Positions 27,352-36,638 of a stretch of DNA of 64,000 nt are shown here, one piece after another. Both the position numbers and the translations under genes were made by a program. Under the pieces are notes generated by a model. That model had not been told where the DNA came from and searched no databases. It was given only the letters and a program-made list of their open reading frames with translations. Position 1 is the first letter of the stretch. Each line of letters starts with the position of its first letter. Source of the DNA: JBGSUZ01 sp964404895 (GTDB taxonomy: Bacteria > Bacillota > Clostridia > Peptostreptococcales > Acidaminobacteraceae); assembly GCA_964404895.1 (NCBI GenBank), contig CAYOLV010000001.1, forward strand, positions 682,001 to 746,000. The letters are read 5' to 3'.

Positions 27352-29514
27352 ATGTTGAAAGTGATTATCGCAGAAAAACCTTCTGTCGCCAAAAATATTG
27401 CGGAGGCAGTGGGTTCTAAAAATAGAAGAGATGGGTATTTGGAAGGGCCTGAGTACCTAGTGACTTGGGCTTTTGGTCATTTGCTAGAACTCAAAGACGC
27501 CAAGGACTACGACGAAAAAATGGCAAGTTGGCGCCTAGAATACTATCCCTTTATTCCTGAACATTTTGAGTATCAGGTTAAAGCCAGCTCAGAGAACCGA
27601 AAACAGGTGGACGAAGGGGCAAAAAAACAGCTCCAAATCATTAGAAGCCTTATTCTCAGGGACGATGTAGACGGCGTTATCTCCGCTACCGACTTTGACC
27701 GTGAGGGTCAAATCATTGGGGATATTATTCTGGAATTTTTAAATACAGGCAAAGGCGTCCAAAGACTCCTCCTCAACGAATGGACTCCAGACGAAGTCAA
27801 GTCAGGACTTCAAAAGCTTATAGACAATCAGCAGATGAAACCCCTGAGAGATGCAGGGATCAGCAGACAATGGGCAGACTGGATTATTGGCATCAACTTG
27901 ACCTCTGTGGCGACCCTTAAGTATCAGCGGGCGTCAAAGACCTTAAATGTAGGCAGGGTTTTACTGCCGACCTTAAAAATTATATACGACAGAGACATGG
28001 AAATAGAAACCTTTGTACCAGAAGCCTTTCACAAGCTTGCAGGGCAGTTTAAAGCAGCAAATAAAACCGACTATGAAGGCATTTATGAGCTAGAGGGACA
28101 AGACAAATTCCCACAAAAGGAAGCTCTAGAAATTTTACTGGAAAAAATGGAAAATCAGCCAAGTGTGGTAATTGACAAACAAGTGGAACAAAAAAGAGAA
28201 TACCCACCTAGTTTGTTTAACCTGTCCAACCTTCAAGGTCACATTACCAGCAAGGAAAAGGGCTGGACTTCAGACCGTGTTTTGAAGGTGGCACAAGGCC
28301 TTTACGAAAAGAAACTCATTACCTATCCTAGAACTGCCAGTTTAGCACTGGAAGAATCTCTCACGGAAAAGGCAGAAAAGGTGCTCTCCATTGTCAAACG
28401 AGGCCTGCCATATGAAAAAGAGATTCAGTTTCACACCAACAAGCGGGTCTTTGACAACAGCAAGGTTGAGAGCCATAGCGCCATTATGCCCACTTATGTG
28501 ATGCCTAAAAATCTAGCCCCAGACGAAGCTATTGTCTATGAGGCCATTCGGAACCGTTTTGTCATGCAGTTTATGCCTATTGCAGAGCATGAAGAGGCCA
28601 GCCTAACCACTCAACTAAAGCATGTGGAAGAAACGGGGGTCTTCGTCACAAAGGGTAGAATACAACTGGTTCAAGGCTGGAAACAGGTTGAAAAAATCCA
28701 GAGCAAGGACAAGGAACTTCCAAAACTGGAAGTAGGCGATGAAGTTCTCTGTATCAAAGGTTCAATCGATTCTAAAGTCACCAGTCCACCCAAAAAACAT
28801 ACTGAAAAAACCCTTCTAAAAGTCATGGAGACCTGTGGCAAGAAATACAAAGAAGGGGATCAAGACGATGAAATGATAGCCGCTATTCTCAGCGGTTTTA
28901 GTATTGGCACCCCGGCAACACGGGCGGAGACCATCAGCAAATTAAAATCTGTAGGCTATATAGATGTGAAGGGCAAGAATCTTTACTGCACGGACATGGG
29001 CAGACGGATGGTGGAACTTTTCCCCGTAAAAGAACTCTTTGACCTTGAGTATACAGGACGTCTTGAAAAAATCCTCTCGGAAATTGGAAAAGGAGAGGCG
29101 GACATGGCAACCTTCCTAGAAGCCATTAAGGGCTTTACTTCTGAGTCTGTAGAACGCATCAAAAAAGATGATTTCCATTTGATTTACGAAGGTGAAAGTC
29201 GCCCTCTGAGAGAAGATCAAGAGTCCCTTGGAAAATGTCCTGCCTGCGGTTCAGACGTGGTAGAGGGAGAAAAAGGTTTTGGCTGTACCAACTGGAAGGG
29301 TGGCTGTAAATTCATTATTTGGAAAGATGATAAATTCCTCGCCAGCCTAAAAGTCAGAGCAACGGCTTCCACCATTGTAAAACTTCTCGACCAAGGGAGT
29401 GTCTACAGCAACAATTTCATCAGCAAAAAAGGCAATAAATTCAGCGCTCGACTGACTTATGAGAAAAATGAAGAAACGGGATTTTATAACTGGAAATTGA
29501 GTTTTGATTCTTAG
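27352..29514 (+). CDS. topB: DNA topoisomerase III (type IA)
   Basis: 720 residues. The Toprim domain opens the protein (VIIAEKPSVAKNIAEA) and includes SATDFDREGQIIG with metal ligands. The catalytic Tyr325 is in LITYPRTAS. The C-terminus has a four-cysteine zinc module (CPACG ... CTNWKGGC) and a short tail, as in plasmid/Firmicute TopB forms. It relaxes negative supercoils and decatenates DNA through a single-strand break. TTGGAGAG precedes the start. Monocistronic, with a terminator about 65 bp after the stop. Confidence 0.95.
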   Translation: MLKVIIAEKPSVAKNIAEAVGSKNRRDGYLEGPEYLVTWAFGHLLELKDAKDYDEKMASWRLEYYPFIPEHFEYQVKASSENRKQVDEGAKKQLQIIRSLILRDDVDGVISATDFDREGQIIGDIILEFLNTGKGVQRLLLNEWTPDEVKSGLQKLIDNQQMKPLRDAGISRQWADWIIGINLTSVATLKYQRASKTLNVGRVLLPTLKIIYDRDMEIETFVPEAFHKLAGQFKAANKTDYEGIYELEGQDKFPQKEALEILLEKMENQPSVVIDKQVEQKREYPPSLFNLSNLQGHITSKEKGWTSDRVLKVAQGLYEKKLITYPRTASLALEESLTEKAEKVLSIVKRGLPYEKEIQFHTNKRVFDNSKVESHSAIMPTYVMPKNLAPDEAIVYEAIRNRFVMQFMPIAEHEEASLTTQLKHVEETGVFVTKGRIQLVQGWKQVEKIQSKDKELPKLEVGDEVLCIKGSIDSKVTSPPKKHTEKTLLKVMETCGKKYKEGDQDDEMIAAILSGFSIGTPATRAETISKLKSVGYIDVKGKNLYCTDMGRRMVELFPVKELFDLEYTGRLEKILSEIGKGEADMATFLEAIKGFTSESVERIKKDDFHLIYEGESRPLREDQESLGKCPACGSDVVEGEKGFGCTNWKGGCKFIIWKDDKFLASLKVRATASTIVKLLDQGSVYSNNFISKKGNKFSARLTYEKNEETGFYNWKLSFDS

Positions 29515-29580
29515 AGGCTTACAGACGAAATTGTCATAGTAAAAAAGTGAAATTAAAAAATTATAAATCAAAAATGAAAA

Positions 29581-29616
29581 AGACGACCATGACAGCTTAC
29601 GGATGCATGGTCGTCT
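29581..29616 (+). terminator. Terminator after topB
   Basis: AGACGACCATG (29581-29591) pairs with CATGGTCGTCT (29606-29616), then a T-rich run. A-rich sequence on the left flank may allow use by both strands. A weaker hairpin (29658-29681, CCCATGT/ACATGGG) lacking a T-run lies between it and the aldolase stop. Confidence 0.88.
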
Positions 29617-29715
29617 CTTTTTATTTTTTAAGGGGTTTAAAAAACGATGGGGTGTTTCCCATGTTAAAGGGGGGACATGGGTTTCATTTCAAAAGCATCT
29701 TTTAAATATTTTGTA

Positions 29716-30579
29716 CTAAGCTCTGCCTACAGAACCGAAAAGTTCCATTTTTTCTTTAACAGTAGCTTTGATGGCTTCGTAGCCTGGGCCAAGAATTTTT
29801 CTAGGGTCAAAGCCTTTACCTTCAAGGTCTTTGCCTGCTTCAAAGTATTTTCTAGTCGCTTCTTGGAAAGACAACTGACATTCTGTGTTGACGTTAATTT
29901 TAGCAACACCGAGGCTGATCGCTGTTTTGATCATGTCTGCTGGAATACCAGTACCGCCGTGAAGAACTAAAGGCATATCGCCTGTTGCGTTTTTAATATT
30001 TTCAAGGGCTTCAAAGTTAAGACCTGCCCAGTTTGCAGGGTATTTACCGTGAATGTTGCCAATACCTGCTGCAAGCATATCTACGCCAAGATCAGCAATC
30101 AATTTACATTCTGCAGCATCTGCAATTTCACCAGCTCCTACAACGCCATCTTCTTCGCCACCAATTGAACCGACTTCTGCTTCAACTGAAACACCTTTTG
30201 CATTTGCAATAGCGATGATTTCTTTTGTTTTAGCAATGTTCTCGTCGATTGCGTAGTGTGAACCGTCGAACATAATAGAAGAGAAACCTGCTTCAACACA
30301 TTTCACAGCACCATCAAAGCTGCCGTGATCTAAGTGAAGGGCTACTGGCACTGTAATTTTCATTTCTTCAATCATACCGTTAACCATACCAACGATTGTT
30401 TTGTAGCCGCCCATGTATTTGCCAGCGCCTTCTGAAACACCGAGGATAACAGGTGAATTATTTTCTTGAGCAGTTGTTAAAACAGCTTTTGTCCATTCTA
30501 AGTTGTTGATGTTGAATTGGCCTACTGCATATTGGCCTGCTTTTGCGTCTTTAAGCATTTGGCTTGCTGATACTAACAT
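29716..30579 (-). CDS. fba: Class II fructose-1,6-bisphosphate aldolase
   Basis: 287 residues, zinc-dependent. It cleaves fructose-1,6-bisphosphate to DHAP and glyceraldehyde-3-phosphate in glycolysis and gluconeogenesis. Metal ligands are visible in ALHLDHGS, EAEVGSIGGEEDG (the E-x-E-x-G-x-x-G-G-x-E signature), IHGKYP and VLHGGTG. NVNTECQ and the C-terminal phosphate-binding segment complete the site. The Bacillus-like size makes FBP aldolase more likely than tagatose-bisphosphate aldolase, though sequence alone does not exclude it. AGGAGG precedes the start. Monocistronic, with a long leader. Confidence 0.93.
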   Translation of the reverse strand: MLVSASQMLKDAKAGQYAVGQFNINNLEWTKAVLTTAQENNSPVILGVSEGAGKYMGGYKTIVGMVNGMIEEMKITVPVALHLDHGSFDGAVKCVEAGFSSIMFDGSHYAIDENIAKTKEIIAIANAKGVSVEAEVGSIGGEEDGVVGAGEIADAAECKLIADLGVDMLAAGIGNIHGKYPANWAGLNFEALENIKNATGDMPLVLHGGTGIPADMIKTAISLGVAKINVNTECQLSFQEATRKYFEAGKDLEGKGFDPRKILGPGYEAIKATVKEKMELFGSVGRA

Positions 30580-30961
30580 AAAATAGCCTCCTAAGTTTTA
30601 TATAAAATTAAATAGATTATGTATCTACCATTTGGGTGAACGATTTTGGATGAGTTGAATGGTTTAGAAAAATTGAATCTTTCGTATTAAGTTAGTTAAA
30701 AATTTATCGGGCTATAATTTGCCCTATGGACATATTTTGTCCCTGTGTGACATAAAAAAAAGAATGATTACCATTCATTAAACCTAGTATACTATGAAAA
30801 ATCAAAAAAAGAAATGGCTTGTTCGAAATATTTTAAAAATTTTTGTACAAGTTAAACGGGCAGGTGAAGTCATAAATAAAAACCGCCTGAAGGAATATCA
30901 GACGGTTTTAGTGCTTATAGAATGATCAATCAAAATAGTAATCCGTTAATCAATCAAATGC
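30580..30961 (-). other. Intergenic leader/promoter region of fba
   Basis: 382 bp. A TATACT -10-like box is read on the minus strand at 30786-30791, which would give a leader near 200 nt. A small dyad GGACA-TATTT-TGTCC lies at 30728-30742 within that leader. I recognise no riboswitch. The terminator of the neighbouring S4 gene is at 30879-30909. Confidence 0.35.
30879..30909 (-). terminator. Terminator after the zinc-ribbon/S4 gene
   Basis: AAAACCGCCTGA (30879-30890) pairs with TCAGACGGTTTT (30898-30909) with one G-T-type mismatch. T-rich on the minus strand. Confidence 0.8.
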
Positions 30962-31606
30962 TTAAAGAATAATAGCTTCCAAATCAATCTCAATCACATG
31001 CTGACTGTGTAGGGTAGATTTACCCTTGGCCGGCTGCCCATCTAAAGAGATGAAACCTGCGTCGATCTGTTTGACTAACTGTGTTCTGCTCAAGTTTTCT
31101 AGCCTTTCAGAAAGGATTTTATCCAATCTGTGTTTGCCCTTAAATATGTCTACATGAATTTGAAGACGGTCATACCCTTGAGCTTTTACATCGGTTAGAA
31201 GGATTGGCGTATTTTCAACTGCCATAGTTTCTTCTAGAATTTCAGCAGTTTGCACCTGCATTGAAGCTTCTAACTCCCTTAGTTTCAAAGGCACATTAGT
31301 CAAATTGGATTTTGCTGTAAACTGCTCAATCTTATTGTTCCAAGTATGACCTTTTTCACATTTAAAAATAGCAAAATGGAAGATGTTTTTTCCATTAGCA
31401 TTTTGACGTCTGTAACCTGAGTCTGAAAAATCAACGACTTTACCGCAGTGTGAACAGTATCTAGCAACGACTTCTGTAGCATCTGAGCCCAGTGTCCAAG
31501 TGAGTTTTAGGGTGCTGTTTGAATTTGCTTCTTGAATGGTGTTGCAGTTGACTGTTTTCAGTGAACTTTTTACTTCTGGTACATTGATTGTATTGTACGA
31601 TGCCAT
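30962..31606 (-). CDS. Zinc-ribbon plus S4 RNA-binding domain protein
   Basis: 214 residues. The N-terminal half carries a zinc-ribbon-like arrangement, CSHCG followed about 30 residues later by CEKGH, in a strand-rich domain. The C-terminal 60 residues are an S4 RNA-binding domain: HRLDKILSERLENLSRTQL, then AGFISLDGQPAKGKSTL and HVIEIDL, close to the S4 module of RluA-type pseudouridine synthases but without any synthase domain. It should bind structured RNA, perhaps rRNA, tRNA or its own leader. GGGAGG lies 7 bp before ATG 31606. It has its own terminator and a leader with alternative pairings. I know no characterised protein with this architecture. Confidence 0.75.
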   Translation of the reverse strand: MASYNTINVPEVKSSLKTVNCNTIQEANSNSTLKLTWTLGSDATEVVARYCSHCGKVVDFSDSGYRRQNANGKNIFHFAIFKCEKGHTWNNKIEQFTAKSNLTNVPLKLRELEASMQVQTAEILEETMAVENTPILLTDVKAQGYDRLQIHVDIFKGKHRLDKILSERLENLSRTQLVKQIDAGFISLDGQPAKGKSTLHSQHVIEIDLEAIIL

Positions 31607-31613
31607 TGTTTTT

Positions 31614-31725
31614 CCTCCCTATAGTTGAAACGGGAGGTACACAATGGACATTTTTATTTTTTTTCGACATTGTTGGCTTCATAAGAGAAGCGACCTCCCA
31701 AGATTAGTTTTGGTTAGACAATGTC
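31614..31725 (-). promoter_or_regulatory. Foldable 5' leader of the zinc-ribbon/S4 gene
   Basis: Read on the minus strand, GGGAGGT (31693-31699) can pair with ACCTCCC (31632-31638), enclosing ACAATG (31668-31673) with CATTGT (31641-31646). The same ACCTCCC is complementary to the gene's own ribosome-binding site GGGAGG (31614-31619). GACATTGT-type sequence (31717-31725) offers a further partner for the ACAATGTC strand. These pairings exclude each other, so the leader could switch translation on and off. Confidence 0.45.
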
Positions 31726-32134
31726 ATGTATGAAGGCGTAGTCATAGGCTCAATCCCCCTTTCCATTGGGTAAGATGAGCGCAAAAAAAGAAAAAGAGCC
31801 TAAAGTGCCCTATAAAAATGGGCATAAAAATAACCGGATCTGCTGACTAATTCTTAGATGCGCTCGTTGAAAACAGATCAATACCTCGTCCAAATAGAAC
31901 GAAAGTACAACAAAAAAACGTGCTGTTGCAAGGATGCAAGTACGCCATGTTTAAATCTGTTTTGTTGTCGTGTGAGCTACATCTTAGAAGGTGTCATACA
32001 GTCTGGTCACTCCTTTACGCTAAACTATATAAATTATACCATATGATTCGAAAAATTGGAACCATGTAAAAAGTTAGTATTTGTGATAGACTCATATAAG
32101 AGACTTCAAAACAGGTCATCAAAGGAGGAGTCCG
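31726..32134. other. Intergenic region, divergent promoters expected
   Basis: About 410 bp between the S4 gene's leader and the SNF2 gene. It must hold promoters for both, but no clear consensus pair stands out. A 62-codon frame at 31858-32046 has no ribosome-binding site and odd composition, so it is not called. No RNA gene recognised. Confidence 0.3.
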
Positions 32135-35100
32135 ATGATCAGCAATCAAGAAATCAGAGCCCAGGTCGTTCATGAAGTGACCTACACAAAGGGCGTTCAA
32201 TATTATAGCAAGGGCAAGGTCGCTCATTTGTCCTTTGACCCCAAAGAAAAGATCTTCAGTGCTGATGTCATTGGGCAACAGCGGTATCATGTGAAGGTCT
32301 ATTTCAGCGAGCTTCAAAAGGTTCAATCGGCGACTTGCCAGTGTCAAGCTTATGCTAATTATAAGGGTGCCTGCAAGCATATTGTGGCAGTTCTGAAATC
32401 TATTCAAATGAACTGGGACAAACATTGGAAGCAAAATTATGACGCAGTTGTTCCAAATTTAGAATCGGTTACCAAGGGTCTTCATTTAACTGGGCAATAC
32501 GGCCTTGGGCAAAGCGGCTCAGGAGAAGGCGTGTGGCAGTCCGATGCAGACCGAAAGGCAGAAGCTGAAGAGATGCACGTTGCAAAACTCCGTAAAAAAC
32601 TGGAAGAGCGGGCGACAAAGCGTTTTTATGAAGGGTTTGAACAGCTAGACAAGAAAAATCAAATTGGGACAGGAGAAGTTTTACTGATCCCTTCTTTAGT
32701 GATTCGAGACGGGGGCGTTTTGGGGCCGAGTAAGTCCTTGGAACTGTCTATAAGAGCCAATCGCACATATGTCATCAAAAATACCGGAGAATTTATTTTA
32801 CAAGTAGCACAGCACCAGCTCATCGCCTTAAGCAAAGCTTATACGTTTGACCCTAATGGTTCAGAACTGGATTTGGCCAGTCAGCGGTTAATGGATTTTC
32901 TAGAAAACCTTTATTGGAACGAAAGACAACTGGCTGAGAGTCTTAGCGGTTCAGGTTATGGTCGTATGGCGTCTATTTTTGAAAATAGACAGATTCACTT
33001 AACCGATAAAAGTCTTTATGAGTTTTTAGAACTTGTAGAAGGGCAGACTTTTGAGCTGAGAATGGAAAGTTATTTAGAAAAAGATGTTTATCAGATTGAG
33101 ACCCTACACGAAAATCCGTCCATTGAAGTTCATGTGGGTGAAGATGAAAAGGGGATGTTGCTCACTGTCAATGAGAGCAAGAAAACCGTTCGGGTATTGG
33201 ATATTAAAGGGGAAATTATTTTCTATAAAGGACAGCTTTATAAGACAGACCCTGCCTATGCCAAATCTATGAACCCCCTACTTGCACAAGCTTCTGAACT
33301 TCCGGATATTCGAGTAGGTATAGATTTAGAGAAAACGGATTATTTCTTCTCGCGGATACTGCCTAAATTGGAACAGCAGTCGAATGTAGCTTTATCCCCA
33401 GCTTTGGAACTACAAGTAGTGAGAGAACCCCTTGAAGTTGAAGTCTATTTAGACCAGTGGAAGTCTGAGATTGTAGCAGATGTGGTCTTTAAATATGGAG
33501 AACATGAAATACAGCCTTTTAACAATAATGGAAATATTCATATGGAAAAAGCACAGCTTATAAGAGATTTTAACGCAGAAGAAGAGTGCTTGCAGTGGTT
33601 TAAAAATCAAGGTTTCTTAAGGGTGGAGTCTAGCCTTCGCCTTGAAGATGTAGAAACTATGGGAGACTTTTTCCAGTTTGGGCTGGATGAACTCCTAGCA
33701 ATGGCCACCGTTTTTAGAACAGAAAGATTCTTAAACATCAAAGTGAGAGTGCCGAATCCTTTTAAAATACAGTGTCAAATGGAGCAACAAAGTGGTTTGC
33801 TTGAAATGGAAATCCAAACAGAGGGACTATCTAAAGAAGAGTTACTTTCGTTAATTCAAGCTTATCGACTAAAAAAGCGTTACCATCGCCTAAAGAGTGG
33901 AGATTTGATTTTGCTCAGTGCTGATGGGCCTATTGGCGATTTAGAGGCAATTTCAACCCACTTAAATTTGAAAATTAATACCTTGATTTCAGAGCCCATT
34001 CAACTCCCAGCTTACCGTGCGGTTTATTTGGAAGCTTTGGGGAAAGACCGTGAAGGTCTTAAAATTGAACGAAACCAAGCTTTTAAAAGCCTGATTAGAA
34101 ACCTTGAAAACCCTGAGGAAGTAGAAGTTAATATTCCAGAAGCCTTAAAACCAGTCTTGAGAGACTATCAACTGACAGGTGTTAAATGGTTGAAGGTATT
34201 GACTCAGTTCGGGTTTGGAGGTATTTTAGCAGACGATATGGGTCTTGGAAAGACCCTGCAAATTCTGGCGTTCCTCTTGTCTGAAAAAGAGGAAAAGGAG
34301 AGACAGGGCATTGTTGCAGGCAAGGCTTTGATTGTGGTGCCAACCTCTCTCATTTATAATTGGCAAGCAGAAATTGAGAAGTTTGCACCCTCTTTAACAC
34401 CAAGAATTGTTGTGGGTCAAAAGCACGAAAGAAATGAAAGACTCAGTGACTTAACAGGGGTGGACATTGTTCTCACCACTTACGGACTCTTAAAGAGAGA
34501 CTTAGATTATTACAGAGCGCTGAATTTTGAATACTGCATTATAGATGAAGCCCAGCATATTAAGAACGCCAATACCCTGAGTGCTAAGAGCGTGAAATGT
34601 ATTAAAGCGAAGAATACCTTGGCTTTGACGGGGACACCTATTGAAAATGGACTGACGGAGTTATGGTCGATTTTCGACTTCATTATGCCAGGGTACCTTT
34701 ACCAAAATTCCCAATTCGTTAATCGATATTCTATGCCGATCATGCGAGACAATGATGAGGAAGTTAAAGCTCATTTAAGAAGACATATTCAGCCTTTTGT
34801 CATGAGACGACTTAAAAAGGATGTTCTAACTGAACTCCCTGAAAAGATTGAAAGCATTATGTACAATCAAATGTCTTCTGAACAGTCAAAACTTTATGCG
34901 GCTTGGCAGATGCGGGCTAAAAAGGAATTTGAGGAAGAAGTGAGTCAAAATAATGGACAGACCAATAAAATCAGAATACTGGCGCTGCTCACACGCTTAA
35001 GACAGCTTGCTTGTCACCCAGCACTTTTTGTAGAAGGTTACAAAGGGGGTAGCGGCAAGTTGGAACAGCTTATGGAATTGGTGGAAGATGCGGTTTCTGG

Positions 35101-35563
35101 AGGTCACAGATTGCTGATATTCTCCCAGTTTACCTCACTCCTCGGTCATGTTCAAAATGAAATGGTAAGAGCGGAAATTCCGTTTTGGTATTTAGACGGA
35201 TCGGTTTCCGCTCAAGATAGAATTGATCGGGTAAAAGCCTTCAATGAAGGCGAGGGCAGTGTGTTCCTCATTTCCCTGAAAGCGGGAGGAACAGGTCTTA
35301 ACTTGACTGGGGCAGATATGGTCGTTCACCTTGACCCTTGGTGGAACCCTGCAGTAGAAGATCAAGCTACAGACAGGGCTTATAGAATCGGTCAAACCAA
35401 AGCAGTTCAAGTCTTTAGAATGATTACCAAGGGAACGATTGAAGAAAAAATTGATGAATTAAAATTGAAAAAACGCAACTTGATTGAAGATATGATCCAA
35501 CCAGGAGAAACTTGGCTCAATCAAATGAGCAATCAAGAATTGGTAAAACTATTTATGGATTAA
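32135..35563 (+). CDS. SWIM zinc-finger SNF2-family helicase
   Basis: 1142 residues. A SWIM finger near the N-terminus (C-x-C-x(n)-C-x-H: CQCQAYANYKGACKHI, residues 68-83) is followed by a long variable domain. The SNF2 ATPase begins near residue 670: motif I DDMGLGKTLQ (about 700), motif II DEAQ in IIDEAQHIKN, LTGTPIENG. The helicase C lobe has LISLKAGGTGLNLTGAD and DQATDRAYRIGQTK. Such bacterial SNF2 proteins translocate on double-stranded DNA and probably remodel protein-DNA or transcription complexes; the exact role is unknown. AAAGGAGGAG precedes the start. Monocistronic. Confidence 0.93.
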   Translation: MISNQEIRAQVVHEVTYTKGVQYYSKGKVAHLSFDPKEKIFSADVIGQQRYHVKVYFSELQKVQSATCQCQAYANYKGACKHIVAVLKSIQMNWDKHWKQNYDAVVPNLESVTKGLHLTGQYGLGQSGSGEGVWQSDADRKAEAEEMHVAKLRKKLEERATKRFYEGFEQLDKKNQIGTGEVLLIPSLVIRDGGVLGPSKSLELSIRANRTYVIKNTGEFILQVAQHQLIALSKAYTFDPNGSELDLASQRLMDFLENLYWNERQLAESLSGSGYGRMASIFENRQIHLTDKSLYEFLELVEGQTFELRMESYLEKDVYQIETLHENPSIEVHVGEDEKGMLLTVNESKKTVRVLDIKGEIIFYKGQLYKTDPAYAKSMNPLLAQASELPDIRVGIDLEKTDYFFSRILPKLEQQSNVALSPALELQVVREPLEVEVYLDQWKSEIVADVVFKYGEHEIQPFNNNGNIHMEKAQLIRDFNAEEECLQWFKNQGFLRVESSLRLEDVETMGDFFQFGLDELLAMATVFRTERFLNIKVRVPNPFKIQCQMEQQSGLLEMEIQTEGLSKEELLSLIQAYRLKKRYHRLKSGDLILLSADGPIGDLEAISTHLNLKINTLISEPIQLPAYRAVYLEALGKDREGLKIERNQAFKSLIRNLENPEEVEVNIPEALKPVLRDYQLTGVKWLKVLTQFGFGGILADDMGLGKTLQILAFLLSEKEEKERQGIVAGKALIVVPTSLIYNWQAEIEKFAPSLTPRIVVGQKHERNERLSDLTGVDIVLTTYGLLKRDLDYYRALNFEYCIIDEAQHIKNANTLSAKSVKCIKAKNTLALTGTPIENGLTELWSIFDFIMPGYLYQNSQFVNRYSMPIMRDNDEEVKAHLRRHIQPFVMRRLKKDVLTELPEKIESIMYNQMSSEQSKLYAAWQMRAKKEFEEEVSQNNGQTNKIRILALLTRLRQLACHPALFVEGYKGGSGKLEQLMELVEDAVSGGHRLLIFSQFTSLLGHVQNEMVRAEIPFWYLDGSVSAQDRIDRVKAFNEGEGSVFLISLKAGGTGLNLTGADMVVHLDPWWNPAVEDQATDRAYRIGQTKAVQVFRMITKGTIEEKIDELKLKKRNLIEDMIQPGETWLNQMSNQELVKLFMD

Positions 35564-35567
35564 GCGC

Positions 35568-36071
35568 TTATAAATCTAAAAGCTTATGGAAAATCAGGTC
35601 GTCTATATATTCTCCTGTTTTTACATTTTTATGATGTCGAAGGATTGTGCCAGCATGAATGAAGCCGAGTTTTCTCACGGCATTTAGAGAGGCTTCATTG
35701 TCGCTGTAGACGTAAATGCGAGCAATGGTAACACCTTCGTGTTTCATGGCTTCAAGGGCAAATTCAGTCAACTCAGCGGCAAGTCCAGTACCTCTGGCAT
35801 CTGGATGGGTTGCAGCAGTTAAGAAAGCAGCATGGGCTTTTTCACTGGTCATTTCTCTGCGACCTCTTACCAAACAAAGCACTCGGTCTTCCTGTTGAGG
35901 ATCTACTGCCACATAAGTTAAATGAGAAGGGTTATTAACCCATTGCATGGCTTCTTCTTTGGCGGCCAGTTCTGCAAAGGAAATTTCTGACCCTTCTTGC
36001 TTAAGATGTTCAATCAAGGTCCATACACTGTCCAAATCTGCTGTTTGCATGCGTCTAAAATTATAATCCAT
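35568..36071 (-). CDS. GNAT-family N-acetyltransferase
   Basis: 167 residues with a single GNAT fold. The acetyl-CoA pyrophosphate loop is in ATHPDARGTGLAAELTEFAL, and the fourth-strand region is ARIYVYSDNEASLNAVRKLGFIHAG. The start at 36071 (MDYNFRR) has AAAGGGGTG upstream; the longer frame to 36206 would run into the promoter of the divergent deacylase gene. Substrate unknown. It ends 5 bp from the convergent SNF2 gene. Confidence 0.88.
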   Translation of the reverse strand: MDYNFRRMQTADLDSVWTLIEHLKQEGSEISFAELAAKEEAMQWVNNPSHLTYVAVDPQQEDRVLCLVRGRREMTSEKAHAAFLTAATHPDARGTGLAAELTEFALEAMKHEGVTIARIYVYSDNEASLNAVRKLGFIHAGTILRHHKNVKTGEYIDDLIFHKLLDL

Positions 36072-36133
36072 AAGGAACACCCCTTTAGTTTGTTTTCTAA
36101 TTTTAAGCATATAGGAACCTGTGAGGAAAATCA

Positions 36134-36616
36134 ATGGAAGCGATCGTATATGAATTTTTAGATGCTTTAGGCATCGACTATTTAGTTTATCAACATGAAG
36201 CGGCACCTACAGTAGAACATGTTGCAGAGTTAGAAAATATGATTCGAGGCAAGCATTGTAAGAATTTATTTTTGAAAAATTCTAAGGCAGATCAACTGTA
36301 TATGCTGATTGCCCCACATGACAAGCCTGTTGATCTAAAAAAGACAGCTCGTTTGATTGGATCAACGAGACTGTCTTTTGCTGAAGCGGATAAGATGTGG
36401 CAATATTTAAAGCTTGAACCGGGGTCTGTGTCACCCTTTGGGCTTATTCATGACGAGGAATCTCATATTATTGTCTTGCTAGACCAAGACATTCTAGCTT
36501 ATGAATACATCAATTTCCACCCCAATATTAATACGGCTACGGTGTCTATTCAGACAAAAGATTTTAACAAATTCTTAGACTCCGTGGGAAATACTTGGCG
36601 CACGTTAGAGCTATAG
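36134..36616 (+). CDS. prdX: Prolyl-tRNA deacylase-like (YbaK/ProX) protein
   Basis: 160 residues, entire single-domain YbaK/ProXp fold. Visible signatures are YLVYQHEAAPTVEHV, the catalytic-site region KHCKNLFLKNSK, LSFAEADKMWQYLKLEPGSVSPFGL and the closing FHPNINTATVSI. ProXp-ala proteins (PrdX) hydrolyse Ala mischarged on tRNA-Pro, as a free-standing editing factor for ProRS. TGAGGAAA precedes ATG 36134. Divergent from the GNAT gene, and ended by a hairpin that overlaps the kinase gene's 3' end. Confidence 0.88.
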   Translation: MEAIVYEFLDALGIDYLVYQHEAAPTVEHVAELENMIRGKHCKNLFLKNSKADQLYMLIAPHDKPVDLKKTARLIGSTRLSFAEADKMWQYLKLEPGSVSPFGLIHDEESHIIVLLDQDILAYEYINFHPNINTATVSIQTKDFNKFLDSVGNTWRTLEL

Positions 36617-36638
36617 CAATTGCTATAAGCTCTTTTTT
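36608..36638 (+). terminator. Terminator after prdX
   Basis: GAGCTATAGC pairs with GCTATA-AGCTC around AATT, followed by six T. It overlaps the last codons of the convergent histidine kinase gene. Confidence 0.8.

Noticed and set aside
29658..29681. Terminator for fba
   Set aside because: A short CCCATGT/ACATGGG hairpin is present, but no T-run follows on the minus strand.
31461..31682. 73-codon minus-strand frame overlapping the start of the zinc-ribbon/S4 gene
   Set aside because: It does have GGGAGGT 10 bp before its ATG, but it runs out of frame through a well-supported gene and has no recognisable domain; the GGGAGGT is better explained as part of the leader fold.
31644..31730. 28-codon plus-strand frame preceded by GGGAGG
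   Set aside because: Lies entirely in the complement of the S4 leader; the purine-rich site is explained by the leader's own inverted repeat.
31858..32046. 62-codon cysteine-rich frame
   Set aside because: No ribosome-binding site, unusual composition, intergenic position.
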